The notes below the pieces were generated by a model. The model was not told where the DNA came from. It searched no databases and saw only the letters and a program-made list of their open reading frames with translations. DNA of 64,000 nucleotides from Oscillatoriales cyanobacterium M59_W2019_021 (GTDB lineage Bacteria > Cyanobacteriota > Cyanobacteriia > Cyanobacteriales > Geitlerinemataceae): NCBI GenBank assembly GCA_015295945.1, contig DVED01000139.1:1-64000 (forward strand). The letters are read 5' to 3'. Positions 28,675 to 38,039 of the stretch are shown piece by piece (the first letter of the stretch is position 1; the number at the start of each line of letters is the position of its first letter). The position numbers were made by a program, and so were the translations under genes.

Positions 28675-29892
28675 TTATTCTCGATCGTCGTCTCCCGGCA
28701 TTTCGGTTTCAAACAAGACGCACTGACTCAACCAAGTTGGCTGATTGGGAGCGACATCCGGCGGAGAACCGGGACGGGACACGGCGATCGTCCGGCGTCG
28801 ATCGATGCCGATATCTTCCAACATCGTTTGCACGGTTTGCGCTCGTTCCAGAGCCAAATTGCCTTCCCCACCTCGTTCCTCTGGGTGAGAATGACCGATA
28901 ATTTTCAGGTGCAGTTGCGGGTACTGCTGCATCACTTGCTTGATTTGGCGCAGTTTGCCTTCGAGATCTCGAGGGACGACAGTGGGGGAATTGACCTCGA
29001 AATAGAGGCGGGTGGCGATCGCCGGTGCTGCCGTTTTGATGGTATTAGTGACGGTTTTCACGCCGGGAATTTGGCTGAGGGTGGCGGAGATCGCCTCGAA
29101 GTCGGCGGCTTGGCGTGCGGTTCCCCCGAGAGAGACGTGACCGCGATCGAACGTTGCCGACAAGTCCATCCCGTCAATTCGATCGATCGCGGCGATCGTT
29201 CGTTCCACTTCCGCCGCGATTTGCGCGTCGCCGGGACGGCGAATCAGCGTCCACAGTCCCCACCCAGCAACAAAACAACCCACCGACAACCCCAAGGCAA
29301 TCAACCGTCGTTTGTACTTCTCTTTGGCTTGAGTTTCGGCAGCTTGTCGGGTCAGTAGTTCGGAAACTTGCGACAGGAGGCGATCGATCTGTTGGTGGGA
29401 GGCGCTCAGTTGGGCTTCTAAATGGGCTACCCGTTCGCCGAGTTGGAGGTTAAGCTGGCGAAAATGCTCGGCGTTCGATTGTTCTTCCAACAGGAGCAGT
29501 CGCTGGCTGAGTTGGGTATTAAGTTCCCGCAGTCGCGTCAACTCGTCCTCCTTTGCTGACGAATTTCCCGTCAAAAATTCCAGTAACCCTTCCATCGCTC
29601 GCGTAGTATCCGCATCAGTGCGATCGGGTTCGAGGAGTGCCAGCAGGTTCGGTTGTGGCGTCGGCAGTTCCGAGAACTCAAACTCCTCCGCTTCCCCCAC
29701 CTCTCCTGGGGAAGCACCATTCTCGACAACTCGCGATGCAGAAATTTCCCCGTTCTCGTTCTTCTCGCTACCCAGGACTCGTGCCAGACAATCGAAAAAG
29801 AAATTCAGTTCCTGCGCGTCACCAGGCAGCACTTCGACCGCTGCTGATGGATTTTCCGACGGTTTGACAGTACGGTTTCCGATAACAACCAT
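28675..29892 (-). CDS. OmpA-family protein with coiled coil, membrane anchor and BON domain
   Basis: 405 residues. The first ~100 residues are acidic and presumably cytoplasmic. Residues about 105-195 form a heptad coiled coil (LRELNTQLSQRLLLLEEQ onward). A single membrane helix lies at about 202-222 (LIALGLSVGCFVAGWGLW), then a BON-like domain at about 235-305 and an OmpA/MotB peptidoglycan-binding-like domain at about 308-400 with KIIGHSHPEERGGEGNLALE. Such a layout could connect the cytoplasm or inner membrane to the cell wall. It is the last gene of a minus-strand run with the coiled-coil and MscS genes. Specific function unknown. Confidence 0.85.
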   Translation of the reverse strand: MVVIGNRTVKPSENPSAAVEVLPGDAQELNFFFDCLARVLGSEKNENGEISASRVVENGASPGEVGEAEEFEFSELPTPQPNLLALLEPDRTDADTTRAMEGLLEFLTGNSSAKEDELTRLRELNTQLSQRLLLLEEQSNAEHFRQLNLQLGERVAHLEAQLSASHQQIDRLLSQVSELLTRQAAETQAKEKYKRRLIALGLSVGCFVAGWGLWTLIRRPGDAQIAAEVERTIAAIDRIDGMDLSATFDRGHVSLGGTARQAADFEAISATLSQIPGVKTVTNTIKTAAPAIATRLYFEVNSPTVVPRDLEGKLRQIKQVMQQYPQLHLKIIGHSHPEERGGEGNLALERAQTVQTMLEDIGIDRRRTIAVSRPGSPPDVAPNQPTWLSQCVLFETEMPGDDDRE

Positions 29893-30142
29893 TGAAAACT
29901 CTCCCTAAAATAAACCCGTTTCACCTCCTGATTGCCTCATCTCTCGAACCCTGTCACCCGCACGCCAATTCTCGAGCGTCATTTGAAATTAGTTTAGAAC
30001 TCGCGATCGTTTGTTTGAAGTTATTGTAACAAAGTTCCCCTCTTTTTCCTTTTTAATAATGCCCAAATGAGAGAATTTTAGCCGTTTCTCCTCGCACTGA
30101 GGATTGGATGAGATCGAAAGAGGGGAATGGGGATGGACTGCG

Positions 30143-30742
30143 TTAATTGCCCGACTTTTCCGGTAAGAGATAGCCCGAATCCGGATCTGCCGCTTCTTTT
30201 AACTCGGGGACAAATTCGCTACCTTTGAGACGCAATCCCACTTCAAAGAGAATTTCTGCCATGTCAGCACGGGCAATCTTAGATTTGGTCAGATTGGCAA
30301 TGCGCTTGTCTAATTCTTCAAAAATTTGATTGCGCAAATCGAGAATATCCCCTTGCAGTTTTTCGCGGCTAGCAGTTAAATCGTCGCGCAACGTACTGGT
30401 TTGTTTGTCGATCGTTTCGTCTAGGGTCGTAACATTAGCGGAGAGGCGCTTGCTGAGGCGATCGAGTTGTTGGCGAATATCGACTTTTTCTTCGTTGTCT
30501 TTTAAGGTCAATGACTTAATTTTTTTCTCCAGCGCATCGACGGCGGCTTGAAGTTCTTTGAACATCGACTGTTTCAAGTCGTCAGTGCGATCGCGAATTT
30601 CCTGTTGCAGAATGGATACAGTCGTTTCGACTTGCTCCAAGCGAGTATTGTAATCTCTCAACTGAGATCCAAATAGAATATCTCGAATTTGGTCGATATT
30701 ACCCAATCGTTCTCGCAATGCGGCTTTGCTATCATCGTTCAT
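30143..30742 (-). CDS. Coiled-coil protein of the OmpA-associated type
   Basis: 199 residues, no signal peptide. The N-terminus has IRDILFGSQLRDYNTRLEQV, followed by a long coiled coil to about residue 150 with many Leu/Ile heptads, then a compact C-terminal segment (RADMAEILFEVGLRLKGS). The motif IxxILFGxQ followed by RLxQxE recurs in the coiled-coil protein at 33030. Proteins of this kind occur beside OmpA-like genes in several bacteria and are not characterised, as far as I know. It lies between the MscS and OmpA genes on the same strand. Confidence 0.75.
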   Translation of the reverse strand: MNDDSKAALRERLGNIDQIRDILFGSQLRDYNTRLEQVETTVSILQQEIRDRTDDLKQSMFKELQAAVDALEKKIKSLTLKDNEEKVDIRQQLDRLSKRLSANVTTLDETIDKQTSTLRDDLTASREKLQGDILDLRNQIFEELDKRIANLTKSKIARADMAEILFEVGLRLKGSEFVPELKEAADPDSGYLLPEKSGN

Positions 30743-30814
30743 AGAAGTGTACCTCTAGCTCTTTAGAAAGGAAAATGGAAGACGTTTACTATTTTCTCAT
30801 TAATGGGGTCGCTT

Positions 30815-32614
30815 TTAATAAGTGGATTGTCCGTTTGACATTTTATCCGATGAGTTCGATCCCGTTGGTTGTCGCGTTCTTTTCGGCTGCGACCCTAAGT
30901 TTAAGTCGATCTGGAATAAGTTGCCTAGAGGATGCAATTGAAAACCGCTGGGTTGGTAGTCTGGGGATAAGTATTCTTCGGGAAGCGTGCTGGCATTCCC
31001 ATCCCGTACGGCGGAATACTGCGGGGCGACAATTTCAATTCCCGCTTCGGAGAATTTATCTTGAATATTTTGGTAGAGACCAGAATACAAGCCTGCCATA
31101 CCGTTCGGTCGATCGGTATGAACTTTTAACTCGTAAGTCACCCAGGAATTACCCAAATTAGTTTGATGTACGAAGGGAGGCGGATCGTCTAAAACGTTGG
31201 GAGTGGCAAGGGCTGCTTCGATTAAAATTTGGTGAACTTGCCGCCAAGGTATTTGATAGCTCAACGTCACAGAAACGGATAAAATCAGCGGAATACCGGT
31301 ATCTCGAATCGTGGCACTGTAGTTAATAATATTGCTGGAAAGTAAGCTGGCATTAGGAATGGTAACAATGACGTTATAAGAAGTCCGAATTCTCGTTACT
31401 AATAGCAATTTTTCTTCAATATCTCCGAGGGTATCCCCCACTTTTACCCGATCGCCAATTTGAAAGGCTCGCGTATAAATTAAAATAATTCCCGCTACGG
31501 CGTTGGCCAGCGCTGCCGACGATCCCAGGGAAAAGATCACGCCCAGAAAAACAGAAACGCTTTGAAATGCTGGAGATCCAAATCCGGGTAAATAGGGGAA
31601 GATAATGACAGCAGCCAGGGCAATAATCCCAATTTCTAAAATTCGATACGTAGGGGTTGCCCAGTCGGGGTAAAATCCCGGTAAAGAAATCGTTCCTTTG
31701 GCTAATCCGTCAAAAATAGGCTTGATAAAGCGAAGAATGTACGATGTAACGATAATAACGAGGGCAACGCTAAATAAGTTAGGTAGATATTTAACAAACT
31801 CTCCCCAAGCTAAGTTAGCCGCCGATCGCAAGTATTTCCAAAATAGGTTAGAAACGGGTCTCGTCCAGGGGAAAAATTGACAGACAATGGGAACGTAGAG
31901 AACGGCGATTCCTAAGTTTAATAAAGAGCGAACGGTTTGCAACAAGCCGATCGACATATCCGCCAGCCGATCGGACGAAATTAATTCAAAATGTTGAAGG
32001 CGGATGGAGGGTAAGATCGTATGCCGCCAAGAATTCAGGCGATCGACGATTCTAGGAAAGGTATAATTGAGGACGATGCCGACTAATAAAAAGGCAATCG
32101 AAACCATGCCAGCATAAAATGCCGCGCGAAACAAGTATTGAGAAGTCCGCTGTTCTCGATATTGGGCGATCGCCGATGTGATGGTTTCTTGGTATTCTTG
32201 CGATAATTCCTGCCTCGATCGATGGGTCGATCGGGCATCGGCATCGGCTAAACTAATCAGAGGGGTTTGTCCGGCTTTGATAATCGTTAAACCGTTTTCT
32301 TCGACGGATTGCAGCGTGTTGAGAGCGATCGACTCATCCGCTGCCACTTTTTGAATACTACTGGCGATCGCTTTTGCTCGTTCTTCTAAAGACGACAATC
32401 CCAGCGTTTCTCGAATGACAAATAACGTTTTCCCATCGATAATCACGGGAAACTCCGTCGGTTTTTCCCCAGACCGATCTTCAATATTCTGGGTGGGAGT
32501 CGAACTGGAATCGCTAGCCGCCGATGGGGTTTGAGAAGTCGCTGGAGAAGCGGTAATAACGGCGATAAAGGCGATAAGAATAAACGCGAGAAACGATCGC
32601 CAAGTTTTTTTCAT
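30815..32614 (-). CDS. MscS-family mechanosensitive channel
   Basis: 599 residues from the ATG at 32614 (another ATG at 32635 adds 7). It has a signal peptide (FLAFILIAFIAVITASPATS), a ~100-residue periplasmic domain, one membrane helix at about 140-160, and further helices at about 205-300. The conserved pore-lining region follows at about 330-400 (LGSSAALANAVAGIILIYTRAFQIGD), then the beta domain GDTLGDIEEKLLLVTRIRT and the cytoplasmic cage. Such channels release solutes during hypo-osmotic shock. The long N-terminal part is typical of YnaI/plant-like members. It heads the minus-strand run that continues with a coiled-coil and an OmpA protein. Confidence 0.92.
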   Translation of the reverse strand: MKKTWRSFLAFILIAFIAVITASPATSQTPSAASDSSSTPTQNIEDRSGEKPTEFPVIIDGKTLFVIRETLGLSSLEERAKAIASSIQKVAADESIALNTLQSVEENGLTIIKAGQTPLISLADADARSTHRSRQELSQEYQETITSAIAQYREQRTSQYLFRAAFYAGMVSIAFLLVGIVLNYTFPRIVDRLNSWRHTILPSIRLQHFELISSDRLADMSIGLLQTVRSLLNLGIAVLYVPIVCQFFPWTRPVSNLFWKYLRSAANLAWGEFVKYLPNLFSVALVIIVTSYILRFIKPIFDGLAKGTISLPGFYPDWATPTYRILEIGIIALAAVIIFPYLPGFGSPAFQSVSVFLGVIFSLGSSAALANAVAGIILIYTRAFQIGDRVKVGDTLGDIEEKLLLVTRIRTSYNVIVTIPNASLLSSNIINYSATIRDTGIPLILSVSVTLSYQIPWRQVHQILIEAALATPNVLDDPPPFVHQTNLGNSWVTYELKVHTDRPNGMAGLYSGLYQNIQDKFSEAGIEIVAPQYSAVRDGNASTLPEEYLSPDYQPSGFQLHPLGNLFQIDLNLGSQPKRTRQPTGSNSSDKMSNGQSTY

Positions 32615-33029
32615 GATGGGTTGCAATGGGAGCAACTGTTTCCTACAGAACGGAATGCACCCCGAATCAGGGGAGTGAGGACTTTCAAGCTCGATCGCGG
32701 CGAACGTAAAAGGTGGTATCTTGACGCGGTGAGAGGATGCGATTTCTTTGAATCTTGGGATTCCTCAGTCAGGCTTTGGCTCGAACGCCCCCCGAACAGA
32801 CGGGAATCGACCCTGATTGGACTCAGGGTATCATATCTGAAGGGCTTGTCAAGCGGTGCGAGTTGCTATGGCAGAGGGCAGAAGGAGAAAGGTTAACGGG
32901 TCTGGGTTTCCAAGTGTGCCTTTGTCCTAAGCGTCATGAGCTTAGCTCGACTCTATGGAGAGCGATCGCACTTCGCGATGAAATAGGCTTCAACAATCTG
33001 TTTCGTAAAACCTGTTTTCAAAGCGATTT
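32615..33029. other. Divergent spacer with a dispersed repeat
   Basis: About 415 bases between the MscS gene and the plus-strand coiled-coil gene. The right half carries the dispersed repeat at 32871-32946 (listed separately) followed by GCGATCGCAC. No gene or clear promoter recognised. Confidence 0.45.
32871..32946. repeat. Copy 1 of an ~80-base dispersed repeat
   Basis: From GCAGAGGGCAGAAGG through GTTAACGGGTCTGGGTTTCC, GTGCCTTTGTCCTAAGCG to CTTAGCT. It matches the segment 40602-40684 with about eight differences and one short length change. The end contains a small inverted repeat (TAAGCGTCATGAGCTTA, imperfect). Confidence 0.75.
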
Positions 33030-33563
33030 ATGAATTCCAATTACTCTTATCAGCCTGACAACGATCGCGATCAAAATGCAGACGAAGATCGCGTGAATTA
33101 CTGGCTGAATTATTTAGCGGATGCAACTGAAGACGAATCTGAGTCAGAAGCTGCTGCATCGGGAGAAGAATCGATATCAGAGGCGACGCCATCGAGTCAA
33201 AACGAGAATTTAGGGTCTTTAGGAGAAATGCTATTAGGCAATGCGGGTGGAACCTCCAGTCAGGGTAACGAATTCGATATGCTGCAAGAAATTCTCGTCA
33301 AACCTGAAATGATTGAGTTTCGAGAGCGGATCGGTCAACTCGAGCAAAAATACGACGTCCTGGAAAGTCGGAAAGATGCCGAAGAGTTCGCTCGAATTTT
33401 TCTCCCGTTAATGTCTAAGCTGTTGAATCGAAAATTGGCTAAACTCAAGCAAGAAATCGTGAGCGAACTCACCCCGTTGCTGGAACGCCTGATTGAGGAA
33501 CAGTACGATCGAGAAAAACATCTCTCGATTCGCGTGGTCGGCATTCAAAAAGATGTCAATTAA
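33030..33563 (+). CDS. Acidic coiled-coil protein of the OmpA-associated type
   Basis: 177 residues, no signal peptide. The first 80 residues are acidic and Ser/Asn-rich and probably disordered. Residues about 83-115 hold LQEILVKPEMIEFRERIGQL, a counterpart of the IRDILFGSQ...RLEQVE segment in the 30143-30742 protein, followed by helical segments containing ARIFLPLMSKLLNRKLAKLK. Its tail is basic-hydrophobic (HLSIRVVGIQKDVN). The gene is divergent from MscS and overlaps the end of the convergent DUF6464 gene by four bases. Unknown function. Confidence 0.75.
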   Translation: MNSNYSYQPDNDRDQNADEDRVNYWLNYLADATEDESESEAAASGEESISEATPSSQNENLGSLGEMLLGNAGGTSSQGNEFDMLQEILVKPEMIEFRERIGQLEQKYDVLESRKDAEEFARIFLPLMSKLLNRKLAKLKQEIVSELTPLLERLIEEQYDREKHLSIRVVGIQKDVN

Positions 33564-33778
33564 CGTCGCTCTTTGGGTTCGTAGTGAGAGCATTGGGAGC
33601 AAGGACCGCTGGGATTGACCGCACAGAGTAAAAAGGCGGAATCGGCGTTATATTTGCAGGTTTTTTGTCGATCAATCCGCCGAGAAAATAGGAGTAGATA
33701 CTGGTTATTGTAGTTAATCTGACGTTTAATACGGGCGTAGGATAGCATCCGCAATTTGCGATCGATCGAAGGAGTCAT
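33560..33778 (-). CDS. Small Cys-containing protein, DUF6464-like
   Basis: 72 residues, or 62 from an internal ATG at 33748. The C-terminal half ends YNADSAFLLCAVNPSGPCSQ followed by CSHYEP. This pattern (LxCAVNPxGPCxxCxxYEP) is that of a small cyanobacterial family I know as DUF6464. The three cysteines may bind a metal. The N-terminal half is basic and Tyr-rich. Convergent with the preceding gene. Function unknown. Confidence 0.7.
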   Translation of the reverse strand: MTPSIDRKLRMLSYARIKRQINYNNQYLLLFSRRIDRQKTCKYNADSAFLLCAVNPSGPCSQCSHYEPKERR

Positions 33779-33909
33779 TTTTGTCAGGCTTTGGGGGATT
33801 AAAAATCTGTTAATATATATTTATTCTAACCCTGTTATCCCGTCTGCGTCTCTATTCTGATTCTTTCAATGACCGTTTTTCTCTAAAAGAAGAGTCTGGG
33901 AACTCGAAC

Positions 33910-34497
33910 TTATCGTTGGGTGAGTTCGGGCGTGCGATCGCGATCGGGCTGTCGGTGGCGTCGTCGGCGTTGGGTGCGTCGGCGTTGCCGCCAAGATCGG
34001 ATCGATCGCAAGGCGACGAAATACCCGACCGTTCCGGCAACGAGTCCCGACACCGCACACCCCACTAACAGTGCCGACAGAAACTCTTCCTTGAGTGCCA
34101 GTAAAGCATCGGCAGAAGACAAGCCATCCGGGGAAAAATCTGGCATCGAACCCAGTACCAGACAACCAACTTTAAAATTGAACAAATATAGAGGCAAGTA
34201 GGTCAGCGGATTGCTAATCCAAGTTCCTAGTGCCGCCACCAATTTATTGCCGCGAAAGGGAATAGCCAGCAACAGCGCTACAATAATTTGGGCGCCGAGA
34301 AAGGGAAAGAAACCGCTAAAAATGCCGACGGCAAACCCTCTCGCCAAACGTTCCGGAGAGTCTGTCATGCGGACGAGGCGACAGTACCAGTACCGTCCGA
34401 TGCGACAACAACGCCGATACATCCATGCTAAGCTTCCCCAACTCGCCTGAGAGTGGTGGAAATACCGTCTGTCAGCTCGAATGTGTGGTTTCATCAT
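33910..34497 (-). CDS. DUF2062 membrane protein
   Basis: 195 residues from an ATG at 34497 (two ATGs in a row; open upstream to 34593 through repeat sequence). The DUF2062 core has SPERLARGFAVGIFSGFFPF, GAQIIVALLLAIPFRGNKL and GTWISNPLTYLPLYLFNF. Three or four hydrophobic helices are present, and the C-terminal tail is very Arg-rich (RQRRRTQRRRRHRQ). Found in many bacteria, sometimes fused to glycosyltransferases; role unknown. Divergent from mnmE. Confidence 0.85.
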   Translation of the reverse strand: MMKPHIRADRRYFHHSQASWGSLAWMYRRCCRIGRYWYCRLVRMTDSPERLARGFAVGIFSGFFPFLGAQIIVALLLAIPFRGNKLVAALGTWISNPLTYLPLYLFNFKVGCLVLGSMPDFSPDGLSSADALLALKEEFLSALLVGCAVSGLVAGTVGYFVALRSIRSWRQRRRTQRRRRHRQPDRDRTPELTQR

Positions 34498-34504
34498 TTC
34501 TAGC

Positions 34505-34630
34505 AAAAGGCAGAGGGCAGAAGGCAGAGTGTGGAAGGATTGAACGGATGAGGAGGTGGGGAAGTTAACAAGCAACCAATAACCAATACCCAATAACCAA
34601 CCCCAAACCCCAAGCCACTAACAACTAACC
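34505..34630. repeat. Purine filler and heptamer repeats upstream of mnmE
   Basis: AAGGCAGAGGGCAGAAGGCAG filler (about 34505-34530) precedes AACCAATA, ACCCAATA and CCCCAAAC units and CTAACAACTAACC up to about 34630. Same composite layout as other spacers in the window. Confidence 0.6.
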
Positions 34631-34683
34631 AATTTCCATCGATTCTTCTTCATCTTATAAAGAATTAACGATTCTCGTAACCC

Positions 34684-36069
34684 ATGTTACCAACCCGAAC
34701 TCAGAGAGACACGATCGCCGCGATTGCCACTGCCATCGTTCCCCAGCAAGGCAGTGTGGGGATCGTGCGGGTATCCGGGTCTGAGGCACTATCGATCGCC
34801 CGTACCCTCTTCCACGCACCGGGAAAACAAGTCTGGGAAAGCCATCGCCTCCTGTACGGCTATATCCGCCACCCCCAAACCGGGACACTCATCGACGAGG
34901 CACTGTTAGCCATCATGCAAGCGCCCCGTTCCTACACGCGGGAGGATGTGGTGGAGTTCCACTGTCACGGGGGGATGATGGCGGTACAGCAGGTATTGCA
35001 GTTGTGCTTGGCGCAGCAGGCGCGGTTGGCGCAACCGGGGGAGTTTACCCTGCGTGCCTTTTTGAACGGACGATTGGATTTGACGCAGGCGGAAAGCATC
35101 GCGGATTTGGTGGGGGCAAAATCGGCGGCGGCGGCTGAGTTCGCGCTTGCGGGGTTGCAGGGGAAATTGGCAACGCCGATTCGCCAGTTACGGGGGCAGT
35201 GTTTGGATCTGTTGGCGGAGATCGAGGCGCGAGTGGATTTTGAGGAGGATTTACCGCCGTTGGATGAGGGGGAAATTGCGGCGGCGATCGATCGGTTGGT
35301 GGCGGAAATTGCCCAAATTGAAGGAACGGCAGAGCGGGGGGAATTGTTGCGAACGGGGTTGAAAGTGGCGATCGTCGGGCGTCCCAATGTGGGAAAATCG
35401 AGCTTGTTGAATGCGTGGAGTCGGAGCGATCGGGCGATCGTCACCGATTTGCCGGGAACCACGCGGGATGTGGTGGAATCGCAATTGGTGGTGGGGGGAA
35501 TTCCCGTGCAGGTGTTGGATACGGCGGGAATTCGGGCAACGGACGATCGCGTCGAACGCATCGGGGTGGAGAGATCGCGGCAGGCAGCACAGGGGGCGGA
35601 TTTGGTGCTGTTGACCGTTGACGCGCAGGCGGGGTGGACGGCGGAAGACGAGGAGATTTACCAGCAAGTTTGCGATCGATCTCTAATTTTAGTTATCAAT
35701 AAAATCGATTTAATGGCTTCGGAGAAACCCGATTTTCAGAAAGAGAAGGTCGATCGGATCGTCTATACTGCGGCTGCGAAGAATATCGGAATTGATGCCT
35801 TAGAAACCGCAATTTTAGAAACGGTCAACGCCGGACATCTGCAAGCGGCAAATCTGGATTTTGCCATCAACCAACGCCAAGCGGCTGCCCTTACCCGCGC
35901 CAAAACCTCCCTGCAACAAGTTCAACAGACGATCGCCGACGCACTGCCTTTCGACTTCTGGACGATCGACTTACGCGACGCCATTCGTGCCTTGGGAGAA
36001 ATTACCGGAGAAGAGGTGACGGAGTCCGTGCTCGATCGGATTTTCAGCCGCTTTTGTATTGGGAAATAG
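34684..36069 (+). CDS. mnmE: tRNA modification GTPase MnmE
   Basis: 461 residues, full length. The folate-binding N-terminal domain starts [20 protein letters not shown] and contains FHCHGGMM; the helical domain follows. The inserted G domain (about 225-380) has the P-loop [20 protein letters not shown] (switch I/G2), LDTAGIR (G3) and NKID (G4). The C-terminus FCIGK is the catalytic C(I/L)GK motif. With MnmG it places a carboxymethylaminomethyl group on U34 of certain tRNAs. The gene is a single cistron here. Confidence 0.97.
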   Translation: MLPTRTQRDTIAAIATAIVPQQGSVGIVRVSGSEALSIARTLFHAPGKQVWESHRLLYGYIRHPQTGTLIDEALLAIMQAPRSYTREDVVEFHCHGGMMAVQQVLQLCLAQQARLAQPGEFTLRAFLNGRLDLTQAESIADLVGAKSAAAAEFALAGLQGKLATPIRQLRGQCLDLLAEIEARVDFEEDLPPLDEGEIAAAIDRLVAEIAQIEGTAERGELLRTGLKVAIVGRPNVGKSSLLNAWSRSDRAIVTDLPGTTRDVVESQLVVGGIPVQVLDTAGIRATDDRVERIGVERSRQAAQGADLVLLTVDAQAGWTAEDEEIYQQVCDRSLILVINKIDLMASEKPDFQKEKVDRIVYTAAAKNIGIDALETAILETVNAGHLQAANLDFAINQRQAAALTRAKTSLQQVQQTIADALPFDFWTIDLRDAIRALGEITGEEVTESVLDRIFSRFCIGK

Positions 36070-36101
36070 GGTTTGAAGAAGAATTCAGGCGAAACCCTCG
36101 A

Positions 36102-36464
36102 TTATCCCTGACTGAGTTCGATCGTGTTGCCGTCGGGATCTTGCGTGAAGAGTGCGGCGCGTCCGGAGGCACTGGTTTGAATCGGGCAATCGTTGGCGAG
36201 AAGTTGGGTTTTTGCCGCTTCTAAATCCGCAACGGCAAAGGCGATATGCGCGTTGCGACCCCATTTTTCCCGGTTGTGCAATTCGATGCGAATGCTGGGG
36301 TCGGCAATCAGGTGAATTTGATACTCTCCCACTTGATACCACGCACCGGGAAATTTCAGGACCCGATCGACTTTTGGCAGCGCCAAAACCGTCCCGTAAA
36401 ACCATTCGGATTTGGCTAAATCCGAAACGAGAATGGCGGTGTGGAGGCATTTCGCGATGTGCAT
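36102..36464 (-). CDS. VOC/glyoxalase-family protein
   Basis: 120 residues from the ATG at 36464 (MHIAKCLHTAILV; a frame open to 36527 adds 21 unlikely residues). Two beta-alpha-beta-beta-beta halves are visible: HTAILVSDLAKSEWFYGTVL and AHIAFAVADLEAAKTQLLAN, ending FTQDPDGNTIELSQ, the classic VOC ending with a metal-site Glu. His8, His53 (IHLIAD), His74 (NAHIAF) and Glu117 lie in positions expected for a metal centre. Such proteins include glyoxalase I and dioxygenases; the reaction cannot be told. It converges on mnmE. Confidence 0.88.
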   Translation of the reverse strand: MHIAKCLHTAILVSDLAKSEWFYGTVLALPKVDRVLKFPGAWYQVGEYQIHLIADPSIRIELHNREKWGRNAHIAFAVADLEAAKTQLLANDCPIQTSASGRAALFTQDPDGNTIELSQG

Positions 36465-36663
36465 TTTATCGTCGGGACGGGTGGCGATCGAGAAGGGTCG
36501 ATTGGGTTGAATTATATAACAACTCACCCCGCCCCTACAGATCGCCGATACCCGATTTCTTCATACGAGTGCGGCAAGGTGGAAAGAACCGATCCGTCCT
36601 CAACCCGCGAAAGCGATGCGGACTGGTCTTTGAATTCGGCATTTTTAATTCCGAACGGCGGTA

Positions 36664-37359
36664 CTAGCGATCCTTTTTAATGTCACCTTTAATGACATCC
36701 AAATCGATATAGCAATCGGCAACATCGATGGAACTATCGCTAGTCATCGATCGCAAACTGACGACTTCGACGCGCGCGCCTTGATAGCTGACGGCATTCA
36801 CCGCATACGCCAAATCACCATCTCCGCTCACTAAAACGGCGGTATCGTAAGACCCCACCAGTTTCAGCATATCCACGGCAATTTCCACATCTAAATTGGC
36901 TTTCTTCGATCCGTCGGGAAAGAGGGTGAGGTTTTTGGTGACGACGCGATAGCCGTTGCGCCGCATCCACAACAGGAAATTTTGTTGTTTTTCGTTGTGG
37001 GGATCGACTCCGGTATAAAAGAACGATCGCAACAGTTTCGAGCCGGAAGTTAAGCGGCGGAGCAGTTTGGTATAGTCGATTTCGATTCCCAATTGCATGG
37101 CGGCATAGAACAAATTCGCGCCATCGATAAAAATTGCAACTCGACCCCGATTTAATACATCGATAGGAGATAGAGTATCCCAGTAAATCGTATGGGGAGC
37201 GAGGCGATCGCCATTACCAGCATAGCGATCTGCATCTTGGGAGTAGCCGTTACGGTGGGAATTTTCTCGAGAAGACATGGTTTCTTCAACCTCTACCATC
37301 AGTTTTTTAGGTTTGATGAGAGTTATATTCTCGATCGCATCTCTATATTTTTCTGTCAT
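36664..37359 (-). CDS. NYN-domain protein, LabA-like
   Basis: 231 residues. After a variable ~70-residue N-terminus comes the NYN (PIN-like) domain: RVAIFIDGANLFYAAMQLGI, LRSFFYTGVDPHNEKQQNFL, KANLDVEIAVDMLKL and AVLVSGDGDLAYAVNAV. The acidic residues (IDGAN, DVEIAVDM, SGDGD) match the putative metal-dependent RNase site. The closest named relative is LabA, which represses a KaiC-dependent circadian output in Synechococcus. Whether this gene does the same is not known; several LabA paralogues occur per genome. Transcribed alone. Confidence 0.88.
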   Translation of the reverse strand: MTEKYRDAIENITLIKPKKLMVEVEETMSSRENSHRNGYSQDADRYAGNGDRLAPHTIYWDTLSPIDVLNRGRVAIFIDGANLFYAAMQLGIEIDYTKLLRRLTSGSKLLRSFFYTGVDPHNEKQQNFLLWMRRNGYRVVTKNLTLFPDGSKKANLDVEIAVDMLKLVGSYDTAVLVSGDGDLAYAVNAVSYQGARVEVVSLRSMTSDSSIDVADCYIDLDVIKGDIKKDR

Positions 37360-38039
37360 TTTTAATTCAACCTCGCTCTTCTGAGTTGGAAATCAAAATT
37401 AATTTTCTCGAAGGTACAATTCTTTGTATAAGTTTATAATTTCAGGTTCGATCCCAACCCTCGATTTAAAAACGTAGAAACCGTCCGAGTGCGGGCAATC
37501 GGCGGCATCAAACCCTCTAAACTCTATCCCTGAAACCTTTAGAAACAAACCTGGCAATCGACTGCTCGATCATTCCTTGATCGCGCTGATTCTCTCTAAA
37601 TCTTCTGGGTTAAACCTCAAGCTCTAATGAAGACCCAGCCAATTGCAGCCTAGAAAGAGATCTGCGTATTGTATAAAGCGATGAATTTACTATAGCAGCT
37701 TTCTCTCGGGATGAGATCGCGGTGAGTTCGATCTTCAACTTTTTTCGATCGATCGACCTGAAAGTCGATCGGCAAAATACCACGATACGGCTGCTTTCCT
37801 CACAAATTCCTCATCTTTTTTCCATACGATCGTCCATGGAGCGCGATTAGCAGTTTGCCAGTGCGAAAGGACTCCGCCGTGGCAAGTTTAGCTGTTGCGG
37901 ACGAGGGAGTGCGCCATCCCATTTCCCAACTTCGCGGTTCGGCTTGGAGATGGGTATGGGAGACTCCCCATCGAGCAACTACCATCGATTTCCCAAGAGA
38001 TCGATCGCCCGAAAACTCAGTATCTATCAGGAACATACT
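37360..38039. other. Long divergent spacer upstream of acs
   Basis: About 680 bases between the labA-like gene and acs. The part 37840-37980 is GC-rich and carries an open frame without recognisable product, and a small stem (GATGGGTATGG/ACTCCCCATC, about 37950-37973). Several GATCG cores lie at 37740-37775. A long upstream frame for acs starts at 37944 but is not Acs-like. No promoter boxes can be named with confidence. Confidence 0.4.

Noticed and set aside
37944-38039. Longer start for acetyl-CoA synthetase
   Set aside because: The 32 extra residues do not look like Acs; the ATG at 38040 gives the standard length.
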